Shown here: one piece after another, positions 15,332 to 25,131 of the stretch | Position numbering within the stretch: the first letter of the stretch is position 1 | Layout: every line of letters begins with the position of its first letter | NCBI GenBank assembly: GCA_016125155.1 | Contig: WGMI01000020.1 | Location: 1-41,766, forward strand | Source: a bacterium | GTDB lineage: Bacteria > Bacteroidota > Bacteroidia > Flavobacteriales > Schleiferiaceae | DNA length: 41,766 nucleotides | Direction: 5' to 3' | Position numbers and translations under genes: made by a program | The notes under the pieces: generated by a model | Told to the model about the DNA's origin: nothing | The model's input: the letters and a program-made list of their open reading frames with translations, nothing else | The model's database searches: none

Positions 15332-15355
15332 ATCCCTCAAAACCAGGAAATCCGA

Positions 15356-18300
15356 ATGAAACCAACGCTACGCAACGAGCTCTTTGGGCTTGTGTTGTTT
15401 TCGGCTCTATGCACCCAGGCGCAGATTGTCGATACCATTACCATTGGGAGCGGGACAAGCTCCAATTACTTTTATGGTCCCGTCTACCGTTCTTCAGGAA
15501 CCAGCACCTTCGACCACAGTGCCTACAACACGCTGTACGACGGAACCGAACTGGCTCTGGCCGGTTTGCCCAACGGAGCGGTGATTACCGGAATTGCGTG
15601 GAATAAAGTCAGCCAAGACAGTCTGGTGGGAAGCGGTACGGCCACGTTCCGGATTTACATGAAGGAAACTTCCTCGAGCAACCTGACTTCGGGCACCACT
15701 TGGTCAACCTCTTTGAGTGGAGCCACCTTGGTGGACTCGGTTTCGATGAGCCCTTCAGGATTCGACTGGGGCAAACCGGGTTGGAAGTATTTTATGTTGG
15801 ACAATCCCATGGCTTATAACGGCGGATCTCTTGAAGTCCTTCCGCTGTGGAACATGAGTGGCATTGTACCCTCTTCAGGATCAACCGTTTCGTCGGGTTC
15901 GTTTACTTTTCAATTCACCGCTGGGGTGGCGGGCCCCAAAGCGCTGGGATTTGCCGGACTCTCTGCACCGACAGGCACTTCAACGCTCACCACGACCTAC
16001 GGAGGAACCAACCGCATCAACATTCGCATCATCTACAGCTATACTCCACCGAGTTGCACCCCCCCTACGCTCTTTAGCGCGACATCGGTGGGCTACAACA
16101 CCGCCCAACTCCAGTGGACGTCTACCGAGCCCCAGTTCGAAATTGAATATGGCATTCAAGGCTTCACACCCGGAACGGGAACGACCGTAAGTGCCATTGC
16201 TGGAACCAGTCAACTGTTGATGGGTCTGCTGCCGTCTACAACCTACGATGCCTATGTGCGCTCAAACTGCCCCGGAGGATTGAACAGCGCCTGGATTCAA
16301 ACTTCATTCACGACGGCCTGCCTGAGCACCGCGCCAATTTCGGAGCCCTTTACGTCATTGGCCGCCGGTTTGATCGGGACCCATCCCAATCCGCTGGTGC
16401 TCTCGAACTGCTGGGCAATGACGGCCGGAGCCAGCAATGCAGGATTCCGCTGGGAAACGGAAGATGCCAGTGGTACCGACGAAAATTCAACAGCTACCGG
16501 GCCTCACTTCGATTTCAACAGTTTTGGAAGCGCTGGAGGAATGTATTTGTTTCTGGAAACCAGTTCGGGTACAGCAGGCGACTCGGCTTTTGTGACAACC
16601 CCCTTCATCGACATCAGTGGTTTGACGGCGCCAGAATTGGCCTTTTACTACCATATGTATGGAGCCACCACGGGCAGCCTGAGTGTGGCTATTTTCCACA
16701 ATGGATCGTGGAGCCACAATGTATGGAGCATCTCTGGACAGCAACAAACCTCCGGAACTGCTCCATGGACCCGAGTTACGCTCAGCCTGACGGGCTATAC
16801 CGGCCCGATTCGAATTCGCTTCAAAGGCACTCGGGGAAGCAATATTACAGGCGATTTGGCCTTAGACCAGGTCAGTGTGGCCGAACAAGTAATCTGCAAT
16901 CCCCCTTCGGGCTTGAGTGCAACCCCTTCTTTTACCTCGGCTTCGCTTGCTTGGACCCCGTATGCAGGGGCCTCTGACCACAGCATTCAGTATGGTCTGG
17001 CTGGGTTTAACCTGGGATCTGGAACAACGGTTACAACGGCCTCGAATCCGTATAACCTGACTGGACTCAATGCCGCCACAGCCTACGAATACTATGTGCG
17101 CACCAACTGCTCGGTGGCACAAAGTAACTGGGTTGGTCCTTTTGCCTTTAGTACGCTGGCCTGTTCGGACATTACCGCTCCGGTGGTGGCCCCGTTGACC
17201 TACAACAGCGCCGAAGTTTCATGGCCCGCCAATGCGGCCCACGGCACCATTCAACTCGAATTCGGCCTCCAAGGATTTACGCCGGGCAGCGGTTCAACCC
17301 TGTCTACCACTTCAGATTCCCTGATCTTGACGGGATTGAACCCGACAACGGCCTATGACTATTACCTGCGGGCCTTTTGTGCCTTCGGCAATTCCTCGGT
17401 CACCGGACCCTTTTCCTTTACCACCCTTGCCCAGGTGTGCGACACCGTTCAGGGATTTGCGCTGGGCACGGTAGATCCCACTTCGGCTGTGTTACAATGG
17501 ACCGGTTCCGGGAACTATCAGAGCTATCAAATCGAATACGGTGTTTCGGGATTCACCCCGGGCAGCGGCACGACGATCGCCAACGCAAGCAATCCGACGG
17601 TTTTGATGGGCCTGACGCCCAATACAGCCTATCAAGCCTATGTGCGGGGCATTTGCTCTTTTGGCAACGGTCCTTGGTCGATGCCATTGGCCTGGACAAC
17701 GCCCGCCCAAATTTGCACACCGCCTACGGGTGCTCAAATTCAAAGCGTTGGTACCAACAGCATAACGCTTTCTTGGATTCCGCAACCCCTGCATACCAGT
17801 TCGGTCGTGGAATACGGTCTGTCGGGATTCCTGCCAGGCACCGGCACGGCTGTGGCAGCCAGTAGCCCCTACACCGTATTGGGATTGAACCCTGGTACTG
17901 CCTATGATTTTTATATTGAAGGGGTGTGTAGTTTTGGTTCAAGTACCCAGGTCGGGCCGCTCAGCGCGACCACCTCGATTCCACCTTGCCCTGCAGCCTC
18001 GGGTATTGCGGCGAGCAATATCACCACCGTTTCTGCCGATGTTTCTTGGACTGCTGGAGCGGGAGTCTTGTCGTCGGATGTCGAATACGGTCCCATAGGG
18101 TTTGTTCCGGGAACAGGAACGCTGGTCAACAGTACTACTGGTTCGGTCTCGCTCAGCGGGCTCAACCCGGCGACTCAATACGAGGTGTATGTGCGCAACA
18201 ACTGTTCGCTCAATCAGGCCCTTTGGGTAGGCCCCGTGTCGTTTACTACCCTGACGCCCGTGTGCAACGCCCCGAGCAACCTCTCCATAAGCAACGTCGG

Positions 18301-21300
18301 GACCGCTCAAGCCACGGTGTCTTGGACGGCGGGCATGGGAATCGTCAATTCTGTGCTGGAATACGGGCCCACCGGATTTACGCCCGGCACAGGAATGTCG
18401 GTCTCTCCTGCTACAAGCCCATTGAATCTGACGGGATTGTCTTCGGCAACTGCCTACGACGTTTATGTGCGCAGCCAGTGCGCTTTGTCCAACTCCGCTT
18501 GGATCGGACCCGTGGGCTTTACCACCCTCGCTCTGAACTGTCCGATTGCTGCCTTGCCTATGGCCCAAGACGTGACCACCTGTGGCCCCGTACCTGCAGT
18601 GTTGACTGCTTCGGCCCCGGCCAACCCCAGTCAAACGGTCCTTTGGATGAATGTCGACAGCGCAGTAGTCGCCGATGGGCTGCAATACACGACCCCTGCG
18701 GCGGTATCCAACCTTACCTACTTCGCGGCTTATGCCGACGAAAGCGGCAGCGCCCAACACGTGGGTCCCTTGACGACCATTGCCACGCCTTCCTTCGGCA
18801 ACTTCACCAACGGAATGTGGTTTGAGGCATTCGATTACTTCCGACTCGATTCGGTGACCCTGCAGAGCAATGGGGCGGTGAGCGGATCGGTTCAGATTTG
18901 GACGCCGACTACGACGGGTGGCGGGACCGTGATTGCCTCCGCGCCCTTCAGTGTCAGTTCGTTGGGTGTGCATGAAGTGCCTGTGGGGTTGGAAGTCTCT
19001 CCCGGCGTGTACTTCATCAATATTGGTTTCAATGCCAGCCCGGGTCAGTTGTTCCGGACCACTTCGGGGGCCGTTTATCCCTATGTGTTGCCCGGTGTCG
19101 TATCCATCGACTCGACCAACTTTACAGCCAATCAGACCCGTTGGTATTACCTATTCGATTGGGTGGTGAGTCCGCTGTGCGTCGGACCTCTGACCCAGGT
19201 TGACGTTACTTCTGGGGCTCAACCTTCGAATGCCGTGCCCTATTCTGAATCGTTTGCGCTGGGCATTCCGTGCAACTACACGGTCAATCCCCTGCCCGGC
19301 AATATGGGAGCCCAATGGACTTCAGTCGTTCCGGGAGTCGGGGGAAATAGCCTCAATGGAAGCCCCTTCCTTGCCATCGACGACAGTTTGGTCAGCGCAG
19401 CAACGGCCACCAATGGCACCTTAGAGAGTCCAGGATTCAATACAGTGGGCCTTGACAGCATCCATTTGGAATTCGACCAGTACTACCGCCATTCGGGCAG
19501 CAGCTCGGCCAAAGTAGAAGCATGGGATGGCGCTGCTTGGGTAACCTTGCTCAACCAAACCGCGACCAGCGGAGCTTGGGGAGCCCCCAATCACGTAGAC
19601 CTCAATGTAACTGCCCTCGCCAACCCGAGCTTTAAGGTCCGGTTTACCTACGACGACGGCAATGCCCCGGCATGGTTCTGGGCCATCGACAACCTGACCT
19701 TGAACGGGGTGCTCATTCCCTGCGAACAGGTCGTGGTCAATATTGTGACCGACATCTACGGATCGGAAACGACTTGGGAGATCACCGATACGGCCACTGG
19801 CCTCGTCTATGCATCAGGCGGTCCCTATGCCGATGTAAACCCGTACAACGCGGCCCTCGCCACCCACATCGACACCGTCTGTTTGCCCTTGGGAGGTTAT
19901 TTTGAATTCCGCATCAACGACAGTTTCGGCGATGGATTATTCGACGGAACCAACAACGGTACTTATACCGTCAGCCTGTTGTGTCCCACAGGTGCCCAGG
20001 TGCTTACTTCGGGTACAGGCGGCTTTGCCAACGGGGGGACTCCGCTGCCGAGCTACGATTCTGCCGTGGTGTGGATCGACTGCACCCCGCCCGCCCAAAG
20101 CCTTACATTCCGCGTCAATATGAGCCAACAGACCGTTTCGCCCAACGGGGTGCACGTGGCGGGCAACTGGCAGGACGAAGCGGGCTATCCTTCGGATTGG
20201 GACCCCTCATCGGCCATGATGACCGACCCCGACGGTGACGGTGTGTACGAACTGATTGTGACGATTCCGGCGGGTACCTACGAATACAAATTCATCAACG
20301 GCAATGCCTGGGGCAGCGACGAATCGGTGCCTGGCACCTGCGCGGTCAACCAAAATCGACAAGTGGTTCTGAGCGGCAATACGGTTCTGCCCATCGTGTG
20401 CTTTGCGGGCTGTACCGATTGCATCGTGAACCCGGTAACGGTCAATGCGACCTTCTCGGTCAATATGGCGCTGGAAACCGTATCGGCCAATGGCGTCCAC
20501 ATTGCGGGCAACTTCCAGGGATGGAATCCGGCCACGACCCCAATGACCGACCCCGACGGGGACATGGTGTACACGGTGACCTTGCCCGTAGACACTTCGG
20601 CTCAGTTGTTGTTTAAGTTCATCAACGGCAACGACTGGCCTTTTCAAGAGGTTACGGCCAACTTGGCGTCCTGCGGTCAAAACGATGGTTTCGGAGGCTA
20701 CAACCGACTCCTGCTGTCGGGCAACGCCGACACCACTTTCCCCGTGGTGTGCTTTAGCTCGTGCGTCAACTGTCCGATCAACCCGAACATGATCAACCTC
20801 AGCCTTGCGGTGGATATGAGCGAGGAGACCGTCTCGGCCAATGGGGTGCATGTTGCTGGAACTTTCAACAACTGGGATCCTGCCTCTACCCCCATGCTCG
20901 ACCCCGATGGGGACATGGTCTACGAGGTGACGGTAATGGTCCCCGAAAACGACACGGTAGAATTCCGGTATATCAATGGCAACACCTCTGGAGGGACCGA
21001 AGCCAGCGGAGCCTTGGTCAATTGTGGCGTACCCGATGGATTCGGAGGCTACAACCGTTTCTTGGCCTTGGGCGCGGTAGACTTTGCCGATTCGGTTCGC
21101 TGCTTTACTTCTTGTGATGCCTGCGACATTGGTGTTGAAGAATGGGGCTTAGCCTTTGGTCTGGTCGCCTACCCCAACCCAACCGATGGAATGTTGGTGG
21201 TGCGTTCGGAATCGGGTTCAACCCGTGAATATGTCTTGGAACTCTCTAACCTCAATGGAAGCCGCATTGCGACCGAAGGTGTGACCTTGGCTCCGGGCGC

Positions 21301-21400
21301 CGCGCACTCGCTGGACCTGAGTGTCCTTCCCAAAGGGGTATACCTGCTGCGCGCCACCCATGCCGGGGGCACGGCGGTTGTGCGGGTCCTCAAGGATTAA
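15356..21400 (+). CDS. Giant secreted multidomain protein: FN3 repeats, MAM-like and starch-binding-like modules, T9SS sorting domain
   Basis: A 2014-residue exported protein. It has a signal peptide (to about residue 22, ending TQAQ) and an N-terminal beta domain to about 230. A first fibronectin type III repeat lies at 234-320 and a MAM-like beta-sandwich (FVTTPFIDISG, LALDQVSV) at about 322-510. Six more FN3 repeats of about 91 residues, each opening with a cysteine, run from about 513 to 1060. An Ig-like region with a long beta domain (1060-1290) is followed by a second MAM-like domain (1291-1450) and a small domain ending FEFRINDSFGDGLFDG (1454-1580). Three starch-binding-like Ig-fold modules (NGVHVAGN, DPDGDG, FKFINGN; 1582-1930) come next. 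The T9SS type A sorting domain (VAYPNPTDGMLVV to the end) should attach it to the cell surface or release it. No enzyme domain was seen. Adhesion or glycan binding is likely. It is followed by a terminator. Confidence 0.9.
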   Translation: MKPTLRNELFGLVLFSALCTQAQIVDTITIGSGTSSNYFYGPVYRSSGTSTFDHSAYNTLYDGTELALAGLPNGAVITGIAWNKVSQDSLVGSGTATFRIYMKETSSSNLTSGTTWSTSLSGATLVDSVSMSPSGFDWGKPGWKYFMLDNPMAYNGGSLEVLPLWNMSGIVPSSGSTVSSGSFTFQFTAGVAGPKALGFAGLSAPTGTSTLTTTYGGTNRINIRIIYSYTPPSCTPPTLFSATSVGYNTAQLQWTSTEPQFEIEYGIQGFTPGTGTTVSAIAGTSQLLMGLLPSTTYDAYVRSNCPGGLNSAWIQTSFTTACLSTAPISEPFTSLAAGLIGTHPNPLVLSNCWAMTAGASNAGFRWETEDASGTDENSTATGPHFDFNSFGSAGGMYLFLETSSGTAGDSAFVTTPFIDISGLTAPELAFYYHMYGATTGSLSVAIFHNGSWSHNVWSISGQQQTSGTAPWTRVTLSLTGYTGPIRIRFKGTRGSNITGDLALDQVSVAEQVICNPPSGLSATPSFTSASLAWTPYAGASDHSIQYGLAGFNLGSGTTVTTASNPYNLTGLNAATAYEYYVRTNCSVAQSNWVGPFAFSTLACSDITAPVVAPLTYNSAEVSWPANAAHGTIQLEFGLQGFTPGSGSTLSTTSDSLILTGLNPTTAYDYYLRAFCAFGNSSVTGPFSFTTLAQVCDTVQGFALGTVDPTSAVLQWTGSGNYQSYQIEYGVSGFTPGSGTTIANASNPTVLMGLTPNTAYQAYVRGICSFGNGPWSMPLAWTTPAQICTPPTGAQIQSVGTNSITLSWIPQPLHTSSVVEYGLSGFLPGTGTAVAASSPYTVLGLNPGTAYDFYIEGVCSFGSSTQVGPLSATTSIPPCPAASGIAASNITTVSADVSWTAGAGVLSSDVEYGPIGFVPGTGTLVNSTTGSVSLSGLNPATQYEVYVRNNCSLNQALWVGPVSFTTLTPVCNAPSNLSISNVGTAQATVSWTAGMGIVNSVLEYGPTGFTPGTGMSVSPATSPLNLTGLSSATAYDVYVRSQCALSNSAWIGPVGFTTLALNCPIAALPMAQDVTTCGPVPAVLTASAPANPSQTVLWMNVDSAVVADGLQYTTPAAVSNLTYFAAYADESGSAQHVGPLTTIATPSFGNFTNGMWFEAFDYFRLDSVTLQSNGAVSGSVQIWTPTTTGGGTVIASAPFSVSSLGVHEVPVGLEVSPGVYFINIGFNASPGQLFRTTSGAVYPYVLPGVVSIDSTNFTANQTRWYYLFDWVVSPLCVGPLTQVDVTSGAQPSNAVPYSESFALGIPCNYTVNPLPGNMGAQWTSVVPGVGGNSLNGSPFLAIDDSLVSAATATNGTLESPGFNTVGLDSIHLEFDQYYRHSGSSSAKVEAWDGAAWVTLLNQTATSGAWGAPNHVDLNVTALANPSFKVRFTYDDGNAPAWFWAIDNLTLNGVLIPCEQVVVNIVTDIYGSETTWEITDTATGLVYASGGPYADVNPYNAALATHIDTVCLPLGGYFEFRINDSFGDGLFDGTNNGTYTVSLLCPTGAQVLTSGTGGFANGGTPLPSYDSAVVWIDCTPPAQSLTFRVNMSQQTVSPNGVHVAGNWQDEAGYPSDWDPSSAMMTDPDGDGVYELIVTIPAGTYEYKFINGNAWGSDESVPGTCAVNQNRQVVLSGNTVLPIVCFAGCTDCIVNPVTVNATFSVNMALETVSANGVHIAGNFQGWNPATTPMTDPDGDMVYTVTLPVDTSAQLLFKFINGNDWPFQEVTANLASCGQNDGFGGYNRLLLSGNADTTFPVVCFSSCVNCPINPNMINLSLAVDMSEETVSANGVHVAGTFNNWDPASTPMLDPDGDMVYEVTVMVPENDTVEFRYINGNTSGGTEASGALVNCGVPDGFGGYNRFLALGAVDFADSVRCFTSCDACDIGVEEWGLAFGLVAYPNPTDGMLVVRSESGSTREYVLELSNLNGSRIATEGVTLAPGAAHSLDLSVLPKGVYLLRATHAGGTAVVRVLKD
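16894..18535 (+). repeat. Six tandem FN3-coding repeats of about 273-276 bases
   Basis: Repeat starts, set by the cysteine opening each module, fall near 16894, 17161, 17437, 17710, 17986 and 18259. Each encodes EYG.xGFxPGxGT and GLNPxTAYDxYVR. The DNA is diverged between copies, so these are old protein-level repeats, not recent duplications. Confidence 0.8.
20101..21130 (+). repeat. Three tandem starch-binding-like modules
   Basis: Modules begin near 20101, 20437 and 20789 and share NGVHVAG, MTDPDGD/MLDPDGD and F(K/R)xINGN, ending in a cysteine pair (CFAGCTDC, CFSSCVNC, CFTSCDAC). The same module opens the alpha-amylase at 35333. Confidence 0.8.
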
Positions 21401-21428
21401 GGGAACTTTAACCCTTGCCCACGCAGAA

Positions 21429-21458
21429 AACGCCTCGATTTCGGGGCGTTTTTTTTTT
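21429..21458 (+). terminator. Intrinsic terminator after the giant T9SS gene
   Basis: AACGCCTCG pairs with CGGGGCGTT (one T-G pair) around a short ATTT-type loop and runs into ten T. It lies 29 bases after the stop codon. Confidence 0.85.
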
Positions 21459-21467
21459 ACATCCGCT

Positions 21468-21475
21468 TAACTTTG
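21468..21475 (+). promoter_or_regulatory. -7 element of the prolyl oligopeptidase promoter
   Basis: TAACTTTG, an exact TAnnTTTG match, lies 25 bases before the ATG. The -33 position falls in the preceding terminator and shows no TTG. Confidence 0.55.
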
Positions 21476-21500
21476 ATCTCCACACCGCTTTTCCTCCTTC

Positions 21501-23630
21501 ATGAAGAACCTCTGGATCGGACTTTCTTTGCTCGCTTTGAGCCCTTCGTGTAACCCGTCTCAACCCTCCTCCGGCTTGAACTATCCTGATACACGCAAAG
21601 ACAGCACCGTCGATGTGTATTTCGGTCAGTCTGTTCCAGACCCCTACCGCTGGCTCGAAGACGATCTCTCTGAAGAAACTGCCGATTGGGTCGAAGCTCA
21701 AAATGCCGTAACCCAAGAGTTCCTCGGTAAAATTCCCTACCGCAAAGCCCTTCGCGACCGCCTCGAGAAGTTGTGGAACTACGAAAAAATCTCTGCGCCT
21801 TTTAAAGAAGGACGTTTTACCTACTTCTTTAAAAACGACGGGCTTCAAAACCACAGCGTACTCTATCGCAAAGACGAATCGGGAAACGAAGAAGTGTTTC
21901 TCGACCCGAATCAATTCAGCGCCGATGGAACGGCTTCTCTCGCGGGCATCGAATTCTCCAAAGACGGCGGTTTGGTGGCCTACCAGATTTCTGAAGGTGG
22001 TAGCGATTGGCGCAAAGTGGTGGTAATGGATGCGCAAACCCGGGAGCGCATCGAAGACACCTTGAGGGATGTCAAGTTCAGCGGGCTTTCTTGGAAAGGC
22101 AACGAGGGTTTTTACTACAGCAGCTACGACAAGCCCGAGGAGGGAAGCGCCCTGAGCGCCAAAACCGATCAGCACAAACTCTATTTCCACAAAGTAGGTC
22201 AGCCCCAGAAAGAGGACGCCCTGATCTTTGGAGGGGGAGCCGAAAAAAGGAGATATGTGTCGGGCTCGGTGACGGAAGATGGTCGCTTCCTCCAAATTTC
22301 GGCCGCCATCTCTACTACGGGAAATGAGCTGTACGTCCAAGACTTAAGCGTTCCAAACGCCCCCATTGTGCCCGTGGTCAACAATTTTGACAACGACCAC
22401 TACGTCTTGACGACGGTGGGCGACCGATTGATTGTGCACACCAACCTCAACGCCCCCAACAGCAAACTGGTGTCGGTAGACGCCAAAAATCCCGCACCGA
22501 CGCAATGGGTCGACCTCGTGCCCGAAGTGGATATGCCGATGGAGGCGAGCACAGGCAGTGGCTTTGTGTTTTGTCGCTATTTGAAGGACGCCACCAGCCT
22601 CGTCAAGCAATACGACGTCGAAGGCCGATGGTTGCGCGATGTCACCTTGCCCGGCTTGGGCACCGCGGGCGGGTTTTCGGCCAAGGCGGGCGAAACCGAA
22701 CTCTACTACTCCTTTACCAACGCGGTCTATCCCAATACCATTTTTCAATACGACCCCAAAACCGGTACCTCGAAAGAGTATATCCGGCCCAAAGTCGACT
22801 TCGATCCTTCGTCATTTGAGAGCGAACAGGTGTTTTATACCTCCAAAGACGGCACCCGAATTCCGATGATTTTGACGTACAAAAAGGGGATGGAGCGCAA
22901 CGGAAAAAACCCTGTGTTGCTCTATGGCTACGGAGGGTTCAACATATCGCTGACTCCTTCGTTTTCCGTGTCGAATTTGGTCTGGATGGAACAGGGCGGC
23001 ATTTATGCCGTAGCCAATATTCGGGGAGGGGGAGAATACGGAGAGTCCTGGCATTCGGCGGGGACCCAACTGAAAAAGCAAAACGTCTTTGACGACTTTA
23101 TCGCCGCCGCCGAATATTTGATTGCTGAAAAATATACGGATCCAGCCCACCTTGCCATCCACGGAGGCAGCAATGGAGGATTGCTGGTGGGCGCCTGCAT
23201 GACCCAGCGTCCAGAATTGTTTCGGGTGGCCCTTCCGGCAGTAGGGGTTCTGGATATGCTTCGCTATCATACGTTTACAGCAGGAGCCGGATGGGCGTAC
23301 GACTATGGAACAGCCGAAGACAGCGAAACCATGGTCAAGGAGTTGCTCCGCTATTCTCCCGTGCACGCCTTGAAAGAGGGAACGGATTATCCCGCTACCA
23401 TGGTGATGACCGCCGACCACGACGACCGCGTTGTACCGGCCCATTCGTTCAAGTTTGCCGCCCGGCTTCAAGAGTGCCATACGGGAACCGATCCCGTCCT
23501 GATCCGAATTGAAACCAAGGCCGGACACGGGGCGGGAAAACCGACCTCTATGGTACTCGACGAACAAGCAGACAAATGGGCGTTTACCCTCTACAATATG
23601 GGCTTTGCGGAAATTCCGTACCCCTATTGA
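21501..23630 (+). CDS. Prolyl oligopeptidase (S9A), predicted lipoprotein
   Basis: A 709-residue serine peptidase that cleaves short peptides after proline. An N-terminal lipoprotein signal (LLALSPSC, lipidated cysteine at about residue 17) places it in the periplasm or outer membrane. A seven-bladed propeller region (about 90-430) follows, then the alpha/beta-hydrolase domain. The catalytic triad is S557 in GGSNGGLLVG, an aspartate at 641/642 in DHDDRVVP, and H676 in AGHGAGKP. The spacing is close to that of mammalian POP. The N-terminal SVPDPYRWLEDD and the FNISLTPSFS stretch are S9A markers. Such enzymes typically serve peptide scavenging. It starts at ATG 21501 and is followed after 52 bases by the NtrY-like kinase. 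Confidence 0.93.
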   Translation: MKNLWIGLSLLALSPSCNPSQPSSGLNYPDTRKDSTVDVYFGQSVPDPYRWLEDDLSEETADWVEAQNAVTQEFLGKIPYRKALRDRLEKLWNYEKISAPFKEGRFTYFFKNDGLQNHSVLYRKDESGNEEVFLDPNQFSADGTASLAGIEFSKDGGLVAYQISEGGSDWRKVVVMDAQTRERIEDTLRDVKFSGLSWKGNEGFYYSSYDKPEEGSALSAKTDQHKLYFHKVGQPQKEDALIFGGGAEKRRYVSGSVTEDGRFLQISAAISTTGNELYVQDLSVPNAPIVPVVNNFDNDHYVLTTVGDRLIVHTNLNAPNSKLVSVDAKNPAPTQWVDLVPEVDMPMEASTGSGFVFCRYLKDATSLVKQYDVEGRWLRDVTLPGLGTAGGFSAKAGETELYYSFTNAVYPNTIFQYDPKTGTSKEYIRPKVDFDPSSFESEQVFYTSKDGTRIPMILTYKKGMERNGKNPVLLYGYGGFNISLTPSFSVSNLVWMEQGGIYAVANIRGGGEYGESWHSAGTQLKKQNVFDDFIAAAEYLIAEKYTDPAHLAIHGGSNGGLLVGACMTQRPELFRVALPAVGVLDMLRYHTFTAGAGWAYDYGTAEDSETMVKELLRYSPVHALKEGTDYPATMVMTADHDDRVVPAHSFKFAARLQECHTGTDPVLIRIETKAGHGAGKPTSMVLDEQADKWAFTLYNMGFAEIPYPY

Positions 23631-23682
23631 TATGTCGACTGAGGGTGCACCGGCGGGGGTGCGGCGGCTCGTCTAACCCGTT

Positions 23683-25131
23683 ATGAGCCTGCGCTGGAGG
23701 ATCTTTTTCTCGATGGTGGGCCTGATGCTCGGGGCCTTCCTTTTGACAGGGGTCATCACGCTCATCCACTTTCGCAACAAAAATGAAGAGTACCACCTGG
23801 AGCGGCTGCGGCGCAAAGAGTATGCGGTGGTTTCGTCCATCGACTTCTTTTTGGGCTCGGCCGGACCGTACACCTCGGCAGACAGCCTCGTGCGTCTCTT
23901 TGATACCAAGGTGTGCGAATTGGCCGAAATTCACGACCTGCCCATCAACATCTACAGCCTCGACGGACGGTTATTGATTTCATCGCACCCCGAATTGGTC
24001 GAGCAAAACATTGTAGACCCTTGGTTGCCAGAACCCGCGGCCATGCGGTTGCGACAAGGGGAAAACTCGGTGGTCTTGGCGTCCAAGGAGTCCGACAGCC
24101 TCAATTCGATGTTCAGCTTTGACTATTTGCGGGACGGCAATGGGTCTCCTCTGGGGGTTTTGAGCTTGCCTTATTTCTCGCCCCGGGGCGATCACCTCAA
24201 CGAACTCAAGGCCTTTCTCAAAAGCCTGGGCGAAATCTACTCGCTGCTCTTTCTGGGAGCAGTGTTGCTCGCCTTTGTCACCTCCAACCGCATTGCCCGC
24301 TCCTTGCGCGAATTGGGCGATCGGATGCGCCAAACCCGTCTCGATGGACACAACAAGCCTTTGCCGATCGACGGCCGGGACGAAGTGGGCCGCTTGGTGG
24401 AAGAATACAACCGAATGTTGGAAAGTTTGGAAGAAAGTGCTGTGCACCTCGCTCGGAATCAGCGCGACCAGGCTTGGAAGGAAATGGCGCGCCAAGTGGC
24501 CCATGAAATTAAAAACCCTCTCACGCCCATGCGATTGCAAGTGCAAATGCTTGAGCGGCAGTCTGAGCAATGGAACGAAAACCGCATCCGGGCCTTCAGC
24601 AATTCGATGATAGAACAAATCGACGCACTCAGCGAAATTGCCGATGCGTTTTCGGGTTTTGCCAGCATGCCCGAACTCAGAATGGAGCGTTTCAACCTGA
24701 TCGACATTGTACACCGCAGCGCAGAATTGTATCGTGAATCGGGTCTGGTATGGCGAACCGGATTGCTCGAAGCCCAGGTAATGGGAGACAGAGCTCAGTT
24801 ATTGAGGGTGATGAACAACCTGCTCAAAAATGCCTTTCAGAGCGTACCTTCCGATCGCACGCCCCGGGTGGAAGTAGAGGTAATGGCAAGGGAATACCGG
24901 GAAGTATGGGTGCGCATTGGAGACAACGGGAGTGGAATCCCTCCATCGATGACCGAGCGCATTTTTGAGCCACGATTTACGACCAAAAGTGGGGGGATGG
25001 GGCTCGGACTGGCCTTGGCACGCAGCATCGTCGAATCGATGAATGGCCGCATCTGGTTCGAATCTCCCTCAAGGGGTGGAACCGACTTTTTTCTCTGTCT
25101 ACCTTTGACCCCCATACCCCACCACGCATGA
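23683..25131 (+). CDS. NtrY-like membrane sensor histidine kinase
   Basis: A 482-residue kinase with a first membrane helix at about 8-30 (VGLMLGAFLLTGVITL) and a periplasmic sensor domain at about 31-185. A second helix lies at about 187-205, and a HAMP linker (SNRIARSLRELGDRM, GRDEVGRLVEEYNRM) follows. The dimerisation domain contains the phospho-acceptor H274 in ARQVAHEIKNPLTPMRLQ, and an ATPase domain shows LKNAF (N box), GDNGSGIP (G1) and GGMGLGLALAR (G2). HEIKNPLTP is characteristic of NtrY/PilS-type kinases, which act on NtrC-family regulators. No response regulator gene is adjacent. The last 4 bases overlap the enoyl-CoA hydratase start (ATGA). Confidence 0.9.
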   Translation: MSLRWRIFFSMVGLMLGAFLLTGVITLIHFRNKNEEYHLERLRRKEYAVVSSIDFFLGSAGPYTSADSLVRLFDTKVCELAEIHDLPINIYSLDGRLLISSHPELVEQNIVDPWLPEPAAMRLRQGENSVVLASKESDSLNSMFSFDYLRDGNGSPLGVLSLPYFSPRGDHLNELKAFLKSLGEIYSLLFLGAVLLAFVTSNRIARSLRELGDRMRQTRLDGHNKPLPIDGRDEVGRLVEEYNRMLESLEESAVHLARNQRDQAWKEMARQVAHEIKNPLTPMRLQVQMLERQSEQWNENRIRAFSNSMIEQIDALSEIADAFSGFASMPELRMERFNLIDIVHRSAELYRESGLVWRTGLLEAQVMGDRAQLLRVMNNLLKNAFQSVPSDRTPRVEVEVMAREYREVWVRIGDNGSGIPPSMTERIFEPRFTTKSGGMGLGLALARSIVESMNGRIWFESPSRGGTDFFLCLPLTPIPHHA

